Below the pieces are notes generated by a model, which saw nothing but the letters and a program-made list of their open reading frames with translations, searched no databases and was not told the DNA's origin. A stretch of DNA of 64,000 nucleotides from the NCBI GenBank assembly GCA_024695285.1, contig JAILIM010000023.1, forward strand, positions 41,251-105,250. The letters run 5' to 3'. This stretch comes from Bacteroidales bacterium (GTDB taxonomy: Bacteria; Bacteroidota; Bacteroidia; Bacteroidales; UBA932). This document shows positions 51,968 through 61,656 of the stretch, one piece after another. Both the position numbers and the translations under genes were made by a program. Position 1 is the first letter of the stretch. Every line of letters starts with the position of its first letter.

Positions 51968-53770
51968 ATGAAAAAGATATTATTCTCCGTTTTGTTGGCA
52001 CTTGCCGGGTTCGCTTTCACCGGCTGTGACGATCTCCTGGACGCCGTCCCCAAGGACAGGCTTACCTCGGACACCTTCTTCAAGAGCGAGAGTGAGCTCA
52101 AGGCTTTCTCGATCGTGTTCTATGAGGCGTTCCCCGGTTCCGACCTGTATGTGGCGAACGACGACCACTACACCCAGAACAACATGTCCACCGAGGGCAT
52201 GGGCAAGCGCACCATTCCCGCTTCCGGCAGCGGCTGGAGCTGGGGCGCCCTCCGCAACATCAACACCCTCCTGGAATACCTTCCCAACTGCAAGGACGAA
52301 GAGGCCCGCGTCCAGTATGAGGCACTGGCCCGTTTCTTCCGTGCATATTTCTACTTTGCCAAGGTGAAGCGCTTCGGCGACGTGCCCTGGTACGACAAGA
52401 CTCTCGGCTCCACCGATACCGAACAGCTCTACCGTCCCCGCGACAGTCGTGAGCTGATAGTGGACAAGATGATGGAAGACCTGGACTTCGCCATCGGGAA
52501 CCTGCCCACTGCCAAGAGCGCATACGAGGTCACGAAATGGACCGCAATGGCCCTCAAGTCCCGTATCCTCCTGTTCGAAGGCACGTTCCGCAAGTATCAC
52601 GCAGGCGACCCTGCACTCTCCACCCTTCCTGCCGGGGCCAAGCCCTACACCTGGTATCTGGATGAGTGCGCCAAGGTGTCCGGGGAATTCCTCCAGACCA
52701 GCGGCTACGGCCTGCATATGGGCAGCGGCAAGGACGGCTATTTCGAGCTGTTCCACTCCAATGACGCCAGCACCCTCACGGACGAAGTGATCCTCGCACG
52801 CAACTACAACAGGGCCTACGGCACCGTCCACAGCGCCGGCAACACCATGACCGCCGGTTCCATGGGATGCCCCGCCATGACCAAGAAACTGGTTGCGAGC
52901 TACCTCTGCAAGGACGGCTCCCGCTTCACCGACAAGGCCGGCTGGGAGAAGATGACCTTCGCCGAGGAGACCAAGGACCGCGATCCCCGTCTGGCAATGT
53001 CCATCCGCACTCCCGGCTACAAGCGTATGGGAGAGTCCACGCCCACGGCTCCCGACCTGAAGGTGTCCTTCACGGGCTACCACCCGGACAAGTACGTCAC
53101 CACCCTCGACCAGGACCAGTACAACAACTGTGACGTCGACCTCATCGTGTTCCGCGCAGCCGAGGTCTATCTCAACTATGCGGAAGCCCTTGCCGAGGCA
53201 GGCAAGATCACCCAGGCCGACCTGGACGCCACTATTAACAAGCTGCGCGACCGCGCCGGCATGCCCGGCCTCGACCTTGCGGCCGCCAACGGCAACCCCG
53301 ACCCGTTCCTGACCAATCCCGCATACGGCGGCTACACCTCTTCCGTGCTACAGTCCGACCCCAACAAGGGAGTCATCCTCGAGATACGCCGCGAGCGTGC
53401 CATCGAGCTGTGCCAGGAAGGCCACCGCTACTACGACCTTATGCGCTGGAAGGAAGGCAAGGTCTTCGAGGCTCCTTTCTACGGCATGTACATTCCCGGC
53501 GTGGGCGGATTTGACCTCGACGGCGACGGCAAGCTCGATTTCGAGGTGTTCTCGGCTTCCGCTTCCACCACCGCCCCCGTGGCCAAGAAACTCGGCACCG
53601 ACGTGTTCCTTTCCGGCGGCACCAGCGGCCTGATACTCCTCCACGGCGACATCGCCCGCACCTGGAACGAAAACAGGGATTACCTGTTCCCCATACCTAC
53701 AGACGACCGCAACCTCACCGGCGGAGCTCTCACCCAGAACCCCGGCTGGGACGACGGTTTAACATTCTAA
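51968..53770 (+). CDS. SusD/RagB-family surface glycan-binding lipoprotein
   Basis: About 600 residues with lipoprotein signal MKKILFSVLLALAGFAFTGC. SusD landmarks: DDLLDAVPKDRLTSDTFFKSESELKAF, YEALARFFRAYFYFAKVKRFGDVPWYDK, VDLIVFRAAEVYLNYAEALAEAG, and ERAIELCQEGHRYYDLMRWKEG. An ATG at 51956, directly after the susC stop, would add four residues. It is the partner of the upstream transporter. Confidence 0.94.
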   Translation: MKKILFSVLLALAGFAFTGCDDLLDAVPKDRLTSDTFFKSESELKAFSIVFYEAFPGSDLYVANDDHYTQNNMSTEGMGKRTIPASGSGWSWGALRNINTLLEYLPNCKDEEARVQYEALARFFRAYFYFAKVKRFGDVPWYDKTLGSTDTEQLYRPRDSRELIVDKMMEDLDFAIGNLPTAKSAYEVTKWTAMALKSRILLFEGTFRKYHAGDPALSTLPAGAKPYTWYLDECAKVSGEFLQTSGYGLHMGSGKDGYFELFHSNDASTLTDEVILARNYNRAYGTVHSAGNTMTAGSMGCPAMTKKLVASYLCKDGSRFTDKAGWEKMTFAEETKDRDPRLAMSIRTPGYKRMGESTPTAPDLKVSFTGYHPDKYVTTLDQDQYNNCDVDLIVFRAAEVYLNYAEALAEAGKITQADLDATINKLRDRAGMPGLDLAAANGNPDPFLTNPAYGGYTSSVLQSDPNKGVILEIRRERAIELCQEGHRYYDLMRWKEGKVFEAPFYGMYIPGVGGFDLDGDGKLDFEVFSASASTTAPVAKKLGTDVFLSGGTSGLILLHGDIARTWNENRDYLFPIPTDDRNLTGGALTQNPGWDDGLTF

Positions 53771-53782
53771 TCGCCCGGCACC

Positions 53783-55546
53783 ATGAAGAAAATATTTTCA
53801 TACCTGATTCTGCTCGCGCTTCCGATGCTCCTCTTCTCCTGCAAGGGAAAGAACCCGGAGACTCCGGTTTCCACCATGAAGAGCATCCTCTACACCAGCA
53901 TCCCAGCCTCTGCCGAGGTCGTCGAACTGCTTCCCGGCAAGAGCAAGACCGTCGACGTGAACGTCTGCGCCGAAGCGGTTTCCGACGTCTACATGACCAT
54001 GACCTTCAAGGTGGATCCCGAAGCCGTGGCAAGCTACAACAGCAAGAACGGCACCAACTACGAGATTCTCCCGTCCTCGGCCTTCACGTTCACGAAGGGT
54101 GAAGTCATGCTTCCCCGCTTCAACACGGCGTCCTCCACGGCCAAGCTCCGCATAGCTGCTGTCGGGCTGGAAGACAACAAGATGTACCTGCTGCCCGTCA
54201 CTCTGGACAAGGTGACCGGCACCGACAACTGGCAGCTCTCCACCGAGCCCGTGGCCTACCTGCGCGTCATTCAGGTCAACACCGGCCCCGAGGGCGGCGA
54301 CGGCTCGGCCGAGTATCCCTACATCCTGGGCACGGTTGACGATCTGCTCAAGATGGGCGACAGGCTCAGCTCCGAGGAGAAGGTCTATTTCCGCATGACC
54401 AACGACATCGACATGTCCGGCGTCAACTGGATTCCCCTCAATGCCGGCAGTCCCTACGACAAGGAAATCGACTTCGACGGCGCAGGCCACACCATCTCCA
54501 ACTTCCACTGTGAGTACACCAGCTACCCGAGCTTCTTCGGCGTGCTCAACGGCTACTGCCACGACGTCACCTTCAAGGACGCCAGCATCGACTGCAGCAC
54601 CGATTCCGGCTGCGGCATCCTCGGCGGCTACGGCGGCACCGGTGTCATCCACGCTGAAGTTATGCGTGTCCACGTCCACGGCCGCGTGACCATGACCGGC
54701 AACAAGACCGGCGTCGGCGGCATGTTCGGCACCGTGGCCAACGCCAACATCTGCGCCAGCTCCGCAGACTGCGTGGTCATTTCCGGCAAGAACTACGTCG
54801 GCGGCATGTGCGGCTACCTGAAGAACACCACCACCGGTGAAGGCAACCACATCAAGGACTGCTGGGTCGGCGGCGCGGTCAGGGGTGACCAGCGTGTCGG
54901 CGGTATCACCGGCGGTGTCAACGGCGACAACGACAGCATCGAGAACTGCTATTGCATCGCCGATCTGTTCATCATCAAGGAAGACGGCTCCAAGGAATAC
55001 GCTGCCATCCGTTCCGTCGGCGGCATAGTCGGCCACTGCAACCAGGATAAGGCCGATGCCAATGACACCCGCATGCCTGGCGACGTTATCAGCGGATGCA
55101 TCGCATGGCAGGACGAGCTGAAGACCAGGACCGACCTGGGAGAAGGCACGCCCGCATCCCTGGGCAGCGACTTCTACAGCTCCGGCGCCATCGTGGCCTT
55201 CGGTTCGACCCACAACACCTATGCGAACTGCTTCCATAAGGCGAATCTTGATTTCCGTGATTACTGCAGCGCATTCCAGCTCTACGAGCAGGAGAACACG
55301 TCCCCGACTTCTCCCCTTATGATCCAGAAGGTCGAGGGCAGTAACTACAACTTCCCTTATCACGGCAAGGCCGCCCCTGCTGGCAAGTCGCTTTCCGCGC
55401 TTGCCCAGGATCTTGGCTGGAGCCCTGCGATCTGGGACTTCAGCGGCGAACTCCCCATGATAAGGAGCGACGCTTCCTACACTCCCGTCGAGGACATCCA
55501 CGGCGACGGCCAAATCGGTGATTTTGACGACAATAAACTCAACTAA
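53783..55546 (+). CDS. DUF1735-like plus GLUG-type surface lipoprotein
   Basis: A 587-residue lipoprotein (MKKIFSYLILLALPMLLFSC). The first about 170 residues resemble the DUF1735/BT_3987-type N-domain (VDVNVCAEAVSDVYMTMTFKVDPEAVASYNSKNGTNYEILPSSAF). A GLUG-like beta-helix follows (DIDMSGVNWIPLN, DFDGAGHTISNFHC, GVGGMFGTVANANI, YVGGMCGYLKN, RVGGITGGVN), ending with the ALAQDLGWSPAIWDFSGELPMI cap shared with the genes at 55558 and 58583. It is a probable surface glycan-binding protein in the position typical for a SusE/F-like component. Confidence 0.83.
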   Translation: MKKIFSYLILLALPMLLFSCKGKNPETPVSTMKSILYTSIPASAEVVELLPGKSKTVDVNVCAEAVSDVYMTMTFKVDPEAVASYNSKNGTNYEILPSSAFTFTKGEVMLPRFNTASSTAKLRIAAVGLEDNKMYLLPVTLDKVTGTDNWQLSTEPVAYLRVIQVNTGPEGGDGSAEYPYILGTVDDLLKMGDRLSSEEKVYFRMTNDIDMSGVNWIPLNAGSPYDKEIDFDGAGHTISNFHCEYTSYPSFFGVLNGYCHDVTFKDASIDCSTDSGCGILGGYGGTGVIHAEVMRVHVHGRVTMTGNKTGVGGMFGTVANANICASSADCVVISGKNYVGGMCGYLKNTTTGEGNHIKDCWVGGAVRGDQRVGGITGGVNGDNDSIENCYCIADLFIIKEDGSKEYAAIRSVGGIVGHCNQDKADANDTRMPGDVISGCIAWQDELKTRTDLGEGTPASLGSDFYSSGAIVAFGSTHNTYANCFHKANLDFRDYCSAFQLYEQENTSPTSPLMIQKVEGSNYNFPYHGKAAPAGKSLSALAQDLGWSPAIWDFSGELPMIRSDASYTPVEDIHGDGQIGDFDDNKLN

Positions 55547-55557
55547 GCACAAGCCGT

Positions 55558-57522
55558 ATGAAAACAAAAGTTTATTCCATTCTTGCACTTGGACTGGTAT
55601 TGTCCTTGGCTTGCGCATGCAATAAAGAGACCCGCGACCTTCCCGCTCCCGGGCAGAAGATAAGCGTCAGCGCCTTCCTTCCCGAAGACACCAAGGTCGC
55701 CGCCGGCGACAAGGAAGGAGGCATCACCTGGTCGTGGGAAGAGGGCGACGCGATAACCCTCGTCGGCAAGACTTCCTCCACTCTCTCAATCGACCCGGGA
55801 TTCACCGCGAAGAAGGCCACCTTCTCCGGAAAACCCGTGTCGGGCGACAGCTTCTCCATCATTTATCCCGCCATGGCATCCGTGTCGGCCCTCGACGGCC
55901 TCACGTTCGACGCCCAGGCCCAGGCGACCACCGACTCAAAGGCACACCTCCAGTACTTTGCACTGCTTCAGGCCCTCAAGTCCTACAGCAGCTTCGAGTT
56001 CAGCCCTTCGTGGGCCGCATCCAACGGCGCCACGCTCAAACAAGGCGGCGTGCTGAAGATAGTGGCCGTGCTTCCTGCGGAGACCACCGTCGTGAACAAA
56101 CTCGCCATCAAGGCATCGGCCCCCGTGTTCCATGCCGACAATGCCGAGACCATGACCGACGCCCTCGCCGTCACCTTCGAGAACTCGGCCCTCGCGGACA
56201 ACAAGACCCTTGTCGCCTGGTTCACCACTTCCTGGCACGATACTGCCATCCCTGCCGGTACGGCCATCCAGCTCACTGCCGCAGCAGGTGACTTCACCTG
56301 GCTCTGCGACCTGACCATCCCTGCCGAGAAGGTCATCAAGGCCGGCTGCGTCAACGTGCTCGAGCTGCCTGCTTCCCTGTGGTACAACACAGGCCGTTAC
56401 AGCGGCGGCGCCGGCACTGCTGCCAGCCCTTGGGTCATCACCAAACCCGAGCAGATGAACTTCATCAAGGAAGACCTGGTGGCGGGCGACATCCGTTACT
56501 TCAAGCTGGGTGCCGACATCGACATGTCCGGCATCACCGGCTGGGAGCCTCTCAACTACGCCAGCCCGTACGACAAGCAGATCGACTTTGACGGCGACAA
56601 CCACACCATTTCCGGTTTCACCTGCGATTATCCCAGCTATCCGAGCTTCTTCGGCGTCCTCTTCGGATCCTGCCGCAACGTCAAGTTCGTGAACGCCGTG
56701 ATCAATTGCTCCAACAACACCGGCTGCGGCATTATCGGCGGCTATGGCGGCACAGGCGACAAGCACGCCGAGGTATCCCGCGTCCACGTGCAGGGTGAGG
56801 TCAACTTCACCGGCAACAAGACCGGTGTCGGCGGTATGTTCGGCCAGCTCGCCAACGCCAACCTGAACGCCTGCTCCGCCGACGTGAATGTGAACTCCGG
56901 CAAGAACTATGTCGGCGGCCTCTGCGGCTATATAGGAGCCACCGCCGTCAGCATCGAAAACTGCTGGACCAGCGGCAGCGTCGTCGGTAACCAGCGTGTC
57001 GGCGGCATCACCGGCGGCGTGATCAAGGAAGGCACCGTCATCCGCAACTGCTACTCGCTCGCATCCGTCAGCGCCAACTTCTGTATCGCCGGTATCGCAG
57101 GCCACTGCAACCTCGACCAGAAGGGAGGCAACCCCGATGTGAGCACGCCCGGCAACGTCATCGAGAAGTGCATCGCATGGAACGAGTCCATCAAGGCTAA
57201 CACCGTGACCGAAGGCGACAAGAGCCACTACAGCGGCGGCGCCATCGCCGGCTTCACCTCCCAGAGGAACACCCTTGCCGACTGTATGCGCAGGGGTGAC
57301 CTCGTGTTCGTGGAGTACTCCGACCTCTTCGGCCTCTACGACCAGGAGAACGCGTCCGACACTACACCTCTCGTCGTCAACGCTGTCGAAGGCGCTACCT
57401 ACAATTATCCTTACCACGGCAAAGCCGCCGCTTCAGGCGCCACCCTAAGCCAGGTCGCACAGGCCCTCGGCTGGCCGGCTGACGTCTGGGACTTCAGCGG
57501 CAGCGTTCCTGTCCTTAAATAA
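55558..57522 (+). CDS. Fimbrillin-like plus GLUG-repeat lipoprotein
   Basis: A 654-residue lipoprotein (MKTKVYSILALGLVLSLACAC). The N-domain (about 25-275) is a fimbrillin-like variant: EDTKVAAGDKEGGITWSWEEGDAITLVG and SFSIIYPAM. The GLUG beta-helix (about 290-640) is close to that of the preceding gene (YPSYPSFFGVLFGSCRNVKF, GVGGMFGQLANANLNACSADVN, YVGGLCGYIGA) with the same WDFSGSVPVLK end cap. The two GLUG parts therefore share recent ancestry while the N-domains differ, a sign of module swapping. Confidence 0.84.
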   Translation: MKTKVYSILALGLVLSLACACNKETRDLPAPGQKISVSAFLPEDTKVAAGDKEGGITWSWEEGDAITLVGKTSSTLSIDPGFTAKKATFSGKPVSGDSFSIIYPAMASVSALDGLTFDAQAQATTDSKAHLQYFALLQALKSYSSFEFSPSWAASNGATLKQGGVLKIVAVLPAETTVVNKLAIKASAPVFHADNAETMTDALAVTFENSALADNKTLVAWFTTSWHDTAIPAGTAIQLTAAAGDFTWLCDLTIPAEKVIKAGCVNVLELPASLWYNTGRYSGGAGTAASPWVITKPEQMNFIKEDLVAGDIRYFKLGADIDMSGITGWEPLNYASPYDKQIDFDGDNHTISGFTCDYPSYPSFFGVLFGSCRNVKFVNAVINCSNNTGCGIIGGYGGTGDKHAEVSRVHVQGEVNFTGNKTGVGGMFGQLANANLNACSADVNVNSGKNYVGGLCGYIGATAVSIENCWTSGSVVGNQRVGGITGGVIKEGTVIRNCYSLASVSANFCIAGIAGHCNLDQKGGNPDVSTPGNVIEKCIAWNESIKANTVTEGDKSHYSGGAIAGFTSQRNTLADCMRRGDLVFVEYSDLFGLYDQENASDTTPLVVNAVEGATYNYPYHGKAAASGATLSQVAQALGWPADVWDFSGSVPVLK

Positions 57523-57531
57523 TTATTGTAT

Positions 57532-58578
57532 ATGAAGAAAGGATTGACATATTCATGGGCGATAATCCTCTGCCTGCTGGCTTTTTCCTGCAAGAAGCCG
57601 TCGGGCCCGGACCTGCCTCCGCCCACCCCGTCCGGCCAAAGCGACAACCAGGGCGGACAGAACAACAACCAGGGCACTGATCCCGACACCCCCCAGGAGT
57701 CTCACCCATGGGATGCCAATCGAGGTAAATACGTAGTCCCCACAGGCGACGGGTGGTCCAGGGCCACCGTCGCCGCGGGGATTACATATTACTCTTTCTC
57801 CGGCACGGAATCAGTCTCCAAGGCCAAGCAGCGCATCTATGTGGCCGACATCGACATGTCTTCCGACAAGTATCAGCTCGGCCTGGTGTATCATTCCGAC
57901 CGTCGCACCACTTCGCAGGTGTTCACGGAGGAGAAAGCCATCATCTCCATGAACGGAGGCTACGAGCAGCCTTCCATCGTGATCAAGATCGGCGGGAGCT
58001 ACAAGTCCGCTATGCCCAACAACTTCATAGGCGACACGGACGTCCCCAACTGGAAAAACGAAGGCGCGCTGTATTTCAGCGACGGCACCGATCCCCGCAT
58101 CCGTTTCGACGGCAAGGGAAAGAGCATAACCGAGCAGCGCAGTTTCTACTATTCCAGCAAGGAGCCCAACATCCTGACCAGCGCACCCATGCTGATCAAC
58201 GATTTCGAGCCGGTAGGGGAGACCTTCGTCAGCTACACCGGCAACCTCAACTCCCTCAATTACGAAGATCCCAGGCGCCATCAGGGCGTCCGCCATCCCC
58301 GCACCGCCATAGCCACCACCGAAAACAACCATCTTCTGATGGTCGTCATAGACGGCAGGCGCTCTGGCGTGAGCGAGGGAATGACCGCCAGGGAAGTCAC
58401 CGGCTTCCTTGTCCAAAACTTCAACCCCCAGTATGCCCTGAATCTCGACGGCGGAGGCTCTTCGACCCTCTGTGTCGCAGGCCTGGGCGACAAGACCACC
58501 CACGTGGTCAACAAGCCCACGGATTCCGAAGGAGAACGTTCCGTGACAACCCATCTGTTTATTATTCCGAAGAAATAG
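57532..58578 (+). CDS. Phosphodiester glycosidase (NAGPA-type) lipoprotein
   Basis: A 348-residue lipoprotein (lipobox LAFSC) with a Pro/Gly/Asn-rich linker and a phosphodiester glycosidase domain from about residue 80. Family landmarks are AIISMNGGYE, GVRHPRTAIATTENNHLLMVVIDGR and ALNLDGGGSSTLCV. The family includes the mammalian uncovering enzyme, which removes sugars linked through a phosphodiester, and bacterial cell-wall or exopolysaccharide-related members. It should act on a sugar-1-phosphodiester at the surface. The ATG at 57532 is preferred over one two codons earlier. Confidence 0.88.
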   Translation: MKKGLTYSWAIILCLLAFSCKKPSGPDLPPPTPSGQSDNQGGQNNNQGTDPDTPQESHPWDANRGKYVVPTGDGWSRATVAAGITYYSFSGTESVSKAKQRIYVADIDMSSDKYQLGLVYHSDRRTTSQVFTEEKAIISMNGGYEQPSIVIKIGGSYKSAMPNNFIGDTDVPNWKNEGALYFSDGTDPRIRFDGKGKSITEQRSFYYSSKEPNILTSAPMLINDFEPVGETFVSYTGNLNSLNYEDPRRHQGVRHPRTAIATTENNHLLMVVIDGRRSGVSEGMTAREVTGFLVQNFNPQYALNLDGGGSSTLCVAGLGDKTTHVVNKPTDSEGERSVTTHLFIIPKK

Positions 58579-58582
58579 AGTC

Positions 58583-61507
58583 ATGACAAAGATTTTCAAT
58601 AGTTTACTCCTTCCGCTGGCGGCCACGGCCCTACTTGCGGCCTGCGTGAAAGAGGCGCCGGCCCCGGAGCGGCAGCGCGAGATGGTCACCGTCACCGCTT
58701 CCGTCCCCGAAGCCACCAAGGTCGCCTTCGAGGATGCCGCCGACAACGGCCTGTCCCTTTCCTGGGAAGACGGAGACTGCCTCCGCATCATTTCCGGCAG
58801 CGAGTCCGGACGGTACGACATCCTCGACGATTTCGAAGAGCACAAGGCCAGGTTCCGCGGCCCTGAAGTGACCGGAGAAAAGTACAACATCCTTTATCCG
58901 GGCACTTTCGAAAGCGTGGAAGAGGCGGCGGAATTCGACTTTGCCGGCCAGGTGCAGAACGGCAACGACAACAAGGACCACCTGCGCTACATCACCCTCC
59001 TGGAAGGGGTGGACACCAAGGAAGACATCTGTTTCTCCGATGAGTGGGCCGCCGCCCACGGCGGAATATGCCGGCAGAGCGGCGTTGTGAAGTTCATCCT
59101 CACTATGCCCTCCGGACTGACCCAGCCCCGCAAGGTGCGGCTGTCCGGACTGGACAAGGACATCGTCCTTGCCATCAAGAACGTCAACCTCAGCTCCAGC
59201 CATGTGCTCACAGCTTATGCCGTGACTCCCTGGAACGATATCCCCATTTCTTCCGGCACCGACCTCACCGTCACCGTCTCGGATGCGCAGGGAGCAACCT
59301 GGAGCCGCAATATCACCGTCAACAAGGAGACCGCCATCGGCGCAGGCAAGCAGAGCGTGTTCCGCCTGACCCAGGGCTTCGAGGAGACCCTCTTCGCCGG
59401 CGGCTCCGGCACCCAGAACGACCCGTACCTCATCTCCGGAGCCAGGCATCTCTACAATATGCACGCAGACGGTATCCTGGAGCAGGGCAAGAAGACCTAT
59501 TTCCTTATGACGGACGACGTCGACATGTCCGTCATCTCCGAGCCCTGGGTTCCCCTCAACAACGTGAATCCCTACGGCTGCGAAGTCGATTTCGACGGCA
59601 GCGGCCACACCATCGACAATTTCACCTGCTCCGACACCGACCACTGCCCCGGTTTCTTCACCGTGCTGTTCGGCGACGTCCACAACGTCCGCTTCACCAA
59701 TGCCGACGTTAAGAAGACCAACGACAACACCGGACATCCCTGCGGAATCCTCGGCGGCTACGGCGGTTATGCCAGCTGCCCGTCAAGGGTCTGGGACGTC
59801 CACGTCCAGGGTACGGTCACTTCCACGGCGGTCAACGGCGTGGGCGGAATGTTCGGGCGCATCAACGCCATCGACATCGAATCCTGCTCCGCTGACGTCA
59901 ATGTCACGAGCAAGGGAGGCGGCAGGTCCGGCCTGGTGGGCGGTATCTTCGGTTACGACACCGGCGCAGTGACCGTGCGTAACTGCTGGACTTCAGGCAT
60001 CATCAGAGGATCCGACAAGGTGGGCGGCATCGGCGGCGCCTTCATCAAGGCCGAATCCTCCATGTATAACTGCTACTCGATTGCCGAAGTCAACGGTTCC
60101 TTCCAGTATGCCGGAATCCTGGGTCACGCGAACCTCGACCAGAAGAACAACAACGACACCAACACCCCGGACAACCACATCGAAAGGTGCATCGCCTGGA
60201 ACTCCGCCGTCCAGACCATCACGACCGACAGCAACGAGCACTACAGCAGCGGCGCCATTATAGGCTACACCGCCCAGAAGAATTATCTTTCCGACTGCTT
60301 CCGCAGGAGCGACCTCAGCTTCACCGAGTGTCCTGGGAATATAGACCGAGGCTACGGCATTACGGACCAGGAAAACGCCAGCCCTTCGAAACCTCTCGTG
60401 CGCCAGTCCTCCAACACCTACGATTTTGCCTACCACGGCAAGGCTGCCGCAGCGGGCAGGACACTCTCCCAGGTTGCTCAGAGCCTCGGCTGGAATGCCA
60501 CCATCTGGGATTTCAGCGGCCCTGTTCCCCAGCTTACCGGCGAGGCGATATTCGTGGACAACGCCCAGGAAAGCGGTGCCGCCAATGCTCCCACAGGCAG
60601 CAATCCCAGGCCCGGAGAGGGCGAGATACGTCCTTCCGCCGGAGGCGGCTGGACTGTGAAAAGCATAGTGCCGGGAGTCACCTATTATGCCTTCGACGGC
60701 GTGGACAGCTATTCGGGATATGTGCAGCAGGTGTTCGTGATCGACTTCGACCTCAGCAGCACCCAGTACAAGCTCCAGTTCGTGTATGAGAATCCTTCCC
60801 TGGTCAATTCCGAAGTGTTCTCCAAGTACAACGCAATCGCTTCCATCAACTGCGGTTATGAAATGTCTTCCATCGTCTACAAGTACGACGGCATTGGCAA
60901 GGCCTACATTCCCAACAACACCATCACCGACACCGGTGTGGCCAACTGGAAGAACGAAGGCGCCTTCTACTTCGACGGCAACCGCACCGCGAAGATAAGT
61001 GCCGACGGTTATGGCCTCTCCATCAGCGAGCAGCGCAAGTACTACATGTACAATACCTCCGAGTGGCCCAACATCGTGTCCAGCGCCCCCGTGCTGATCA
61101 ACGACTGGAGCCCCATAGGCGAGACATTCACCCAGCGTTACAACATCGGCGGCCCGTCCGAGTCTCCGAAGGTCCACCAGAACAGCACGCACCCCCGTAC
61201 TGCTGTTGCACTCACCGAGGGTGGCCACCTGCTGATGGTGGCCGTGGACGGACGCTATGACTCTTCCGGCTTCAGTATCGGCATGAGCGCCAAGCAGCTC
61301 ACCAGGTTCCTTGTGGCTCATTTCAATCCCCGCTGGGCCCTCAACCTCGACGGCGGCGGTTCCACCACCATGTGCGTCCAGGGAGAAGGTGACGCTACGA
61401 CTCACGTCGTCAACTATCCTTGCGACAACGTCAAGAGCAAGGGCCTGCCTCACGACCATGCCGGCGAGCGCGCCCGTGATACCCACCTTGTCATCGTAGC
61501 CAGATAA
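58583..61507 (+). CDS. Three-module protein: fimbrillin-like, GLUG, phosphodiester glycosidase
   Basis: A 974-residue lipoprotein (LLAAC lipobox). Residues about 20-265 are fimbrillin-like (EATKVAFEDAADNGLSLSWEDGDCLRIISG, YNILYPGTF); about 270-650 a GLUG beta-helix (GVGGMFGRINAID, LVGGIFGYDTGA, KVGGIGGAFIK) ending in the IWDFSGPVPQL cap; a Gly/Pro linker (TGSNPRPGEGEIRP); then from about 695 a full NAGPA-type domain (SINCGYE, THPRTAVALTEGGHLLMVAVDGR, NLDGGGSTTMCV). It is the preceding enzyme joined to the adhesin modules of its other neighbour. The start lies 4 nt after the previous stop. Confidence 0.9.
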   Translation: MTKIFNSLLLPLAATALLAACVKEAPAPERQREMVTVTASVPEATKVAFEDAADNGLSLSWEDGDCLRIISGSESGRYDILDDFEEHKARFRGPEVTGEKYNILYPGTFESVEEAAEFDFAGQVQNGNDNKDHLRYITLLEGVDTKEDICFSDEWAAAHGGICRQSGVVKFILTMPSGLTQPRKVRLSGLDKDIVLAIKNVNLSSSHVLTAYAVTPWNDIPISSGTDLTVTVSDAQGATWSRNITVNKETAIGAGKQSVFRLTQGFEETLFAGGSGTQNDPYLISGARHLYNMHADGILEQGKKTYFLMTDDVDMSVISEPWVPLNNVNPYGCEVDFDGSGHTIDNFTCSDTDHCPGFFTVLFGDVHNVRFTNADVKKTNDNTGHPCGILGGYGGYASCPSRVWDVHVQGTVTSTAVNGVGGMFGRINAIDIESCSADVNVTSKGGGRSGLVGGIFGYDTGAVTVRNCWTSGIIRGSDKVGGIGGAFIKAESSMYNCYSIAEVNGSFQYAGILGHANLDQKNNNDTNTPDNHIERCIAWNSAVQTITTDSNEHYSSGAIIGYTAQKNYLSDCFRRSDLSFTECPGNIDRGYGITDQENASPSKPLVRQSSNTYDFAYHGKAAAAGRTLSQVAQSLGWNATIWDFSGPVPQLTGEAIFVDNAQESGAANAPTGSNPRPGEGEIRPSAGGGWTVKSIVPGVTYYAFDGVDSYSGYVQQVFVIDFDLSSTQYKLQFVYENPSLVNSEVFSKYNAIASINCGYEMSSIVYKYDGIGKAYIPNNTITDTGVANWKNEGAFYFDGNRTAKISADGYGLSISEQRKYYMYNTSEWPNIVSSAPVLINDWSPIGETFTQRYNIGGPSESPKVHQNSTHPRTAVALTEGGHLLMVAVDGRYDSSGFSIGMSAKQLTRFLVAHFNPRWALNLDGGGSTTMCVQGEGDATTHVVNYPCDNVKSKGLPHDHAGERARDTHLVIVAR

Positions 61508-61518
61508 TAATCAACACC

Positions 61519-61653
61519 ATGAATAAGAAATACCAGACTCCCAGTATCAGCATCGACAGTGAACTGTACCTCGCAGGCCTTCTGGCCGCTTCTTCCGACG
61601 GATCGCTGGAGGACATGTCCGGCGAAGTCATATTCGATGATTTAACTGCCTGA
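61519..61653 (+). CDS. Small ORF 4 upstream of a fimbrillin-like gene (44 aa)
   Basis: It encodes MNKKYQTPSISIDSELYL and onward, 44 residues, ending IFDDLTA. It has the K-K-Y/F-x-x-P opening of small ORF 1 and lies between the three-module gene and a fimbrillin-like gene, with 3 nt to the next ATG. Its tail is acidic but lacks the terminal tryptophan. There is no signal peptide. Coding is inferred from position and recurrence. Confidence 0.5.
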   Translation: MNKKYQTPSISIDSELYLAGLLAASSDGSLEDMSGEVIFDDLTA

Positions 61654-61656
61654 TTT

